A program made the translations under genes and the position numbers. DNA of 18,644 bases from Conoideocrella luteorostrata (lineage: Eukaryota > Ascomycota > Sordariomycetes > Hypocreales > Clavicipitaceae): NCBI GenBank assembly GCA_032433595.1, contig JASWJB010000536.1, positions 1-18,644 of the forward strand. Reading direction: 5' to 3'. Positions 18,643 to 18,644 of the stretch are shown here, one piece after another. The notes beneath the pieces were generated by a model, which was not told where the DNA came from, made no database searches, and saw only the letters and a program-made list of their open reading frames with translations. The first letter of the stretch is position 1, and the number at the start of each line of letters is the position of its first letter.

Positions 18643-18644
18643 TA

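Overview
The window looks like nuclear DNA of a filamentous ascomycete (Pezizomycotina). The genes carry short introns (46-84 bp) with GT..AG ends and, in most cases, CTAAC/CTGAC-like branch sites. One gene encodes a recognisable Sho1-type four-TM plus SH3 osmosensor. There is also a decayed fungal LINE (Tad-like) RNase H remnant and an F-box/ankyrin gene broken only by TAA/TAG codons, as repeat-induced point mutation (RIP) would leave. Gene spacing is wide, relics and repeats are frequent, and no housekeeping block is visible, so this is probably an accessory, transposon-influenced region. All gene models below were built by eye from splice sites and reading frames.

Layout, left to right. 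(1) 1-397: five copies of a 74-bp minisatellite. (2) 637-1047 (+): small secreted protein with 14 cysteines and a KKR site. (3) 2328-2828 (+): doubtful 166-aa ORF. (4) 4243-5030 (-): compact Sho1-like sensor, three exons, 227 aa. (5) 5471-5792 (-): possible small spliced gene of unknown nature. (6) 5887-8262 (+): glutamine-dependent asparagine synthetase family protein, four exons, 717 aa, with Ile where the glutaminase oxyanion-hole Asn is expected. (7) 8297-9290: two copies of a dispersed repeat and a remnant of a kinesin-light-chain-type TPR gene. (8) 10466-10822 (+): 118-aa unknown ORF. (9) 10964-12632 (-): 538-aa unknown protein with an NLS-like motif and a repetitive, low-complexity C-terminus. 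(10) 12731-12915: striking nested palindromes just upstream of that gene. (11) 13815-14898 (+): 322-aa multi-pass membrane protein, three exons. (12) 15467-15990 (+): LINE RNase H relic. (13) 16318-17802 (+): F-box/ankyrin pseudogene with six in-frame TAA/TAG codons and no frameshift. (14) 17803-18644: AT-rich end with a third copy of the dispersed repeat.

No operon-like or clear biosynthetic-cluster logic joins these genes. The points most worth checking are the shortened Sho1 paralogue, the asparagine synthetase with an altered glutaminase site, the nested palindromes at the promoter of the unknown nuclear-type protein, and the TAR-only nonsense pattern in the ankyrin gene. I did not see any tRNA, rRNA or CRISPR array.
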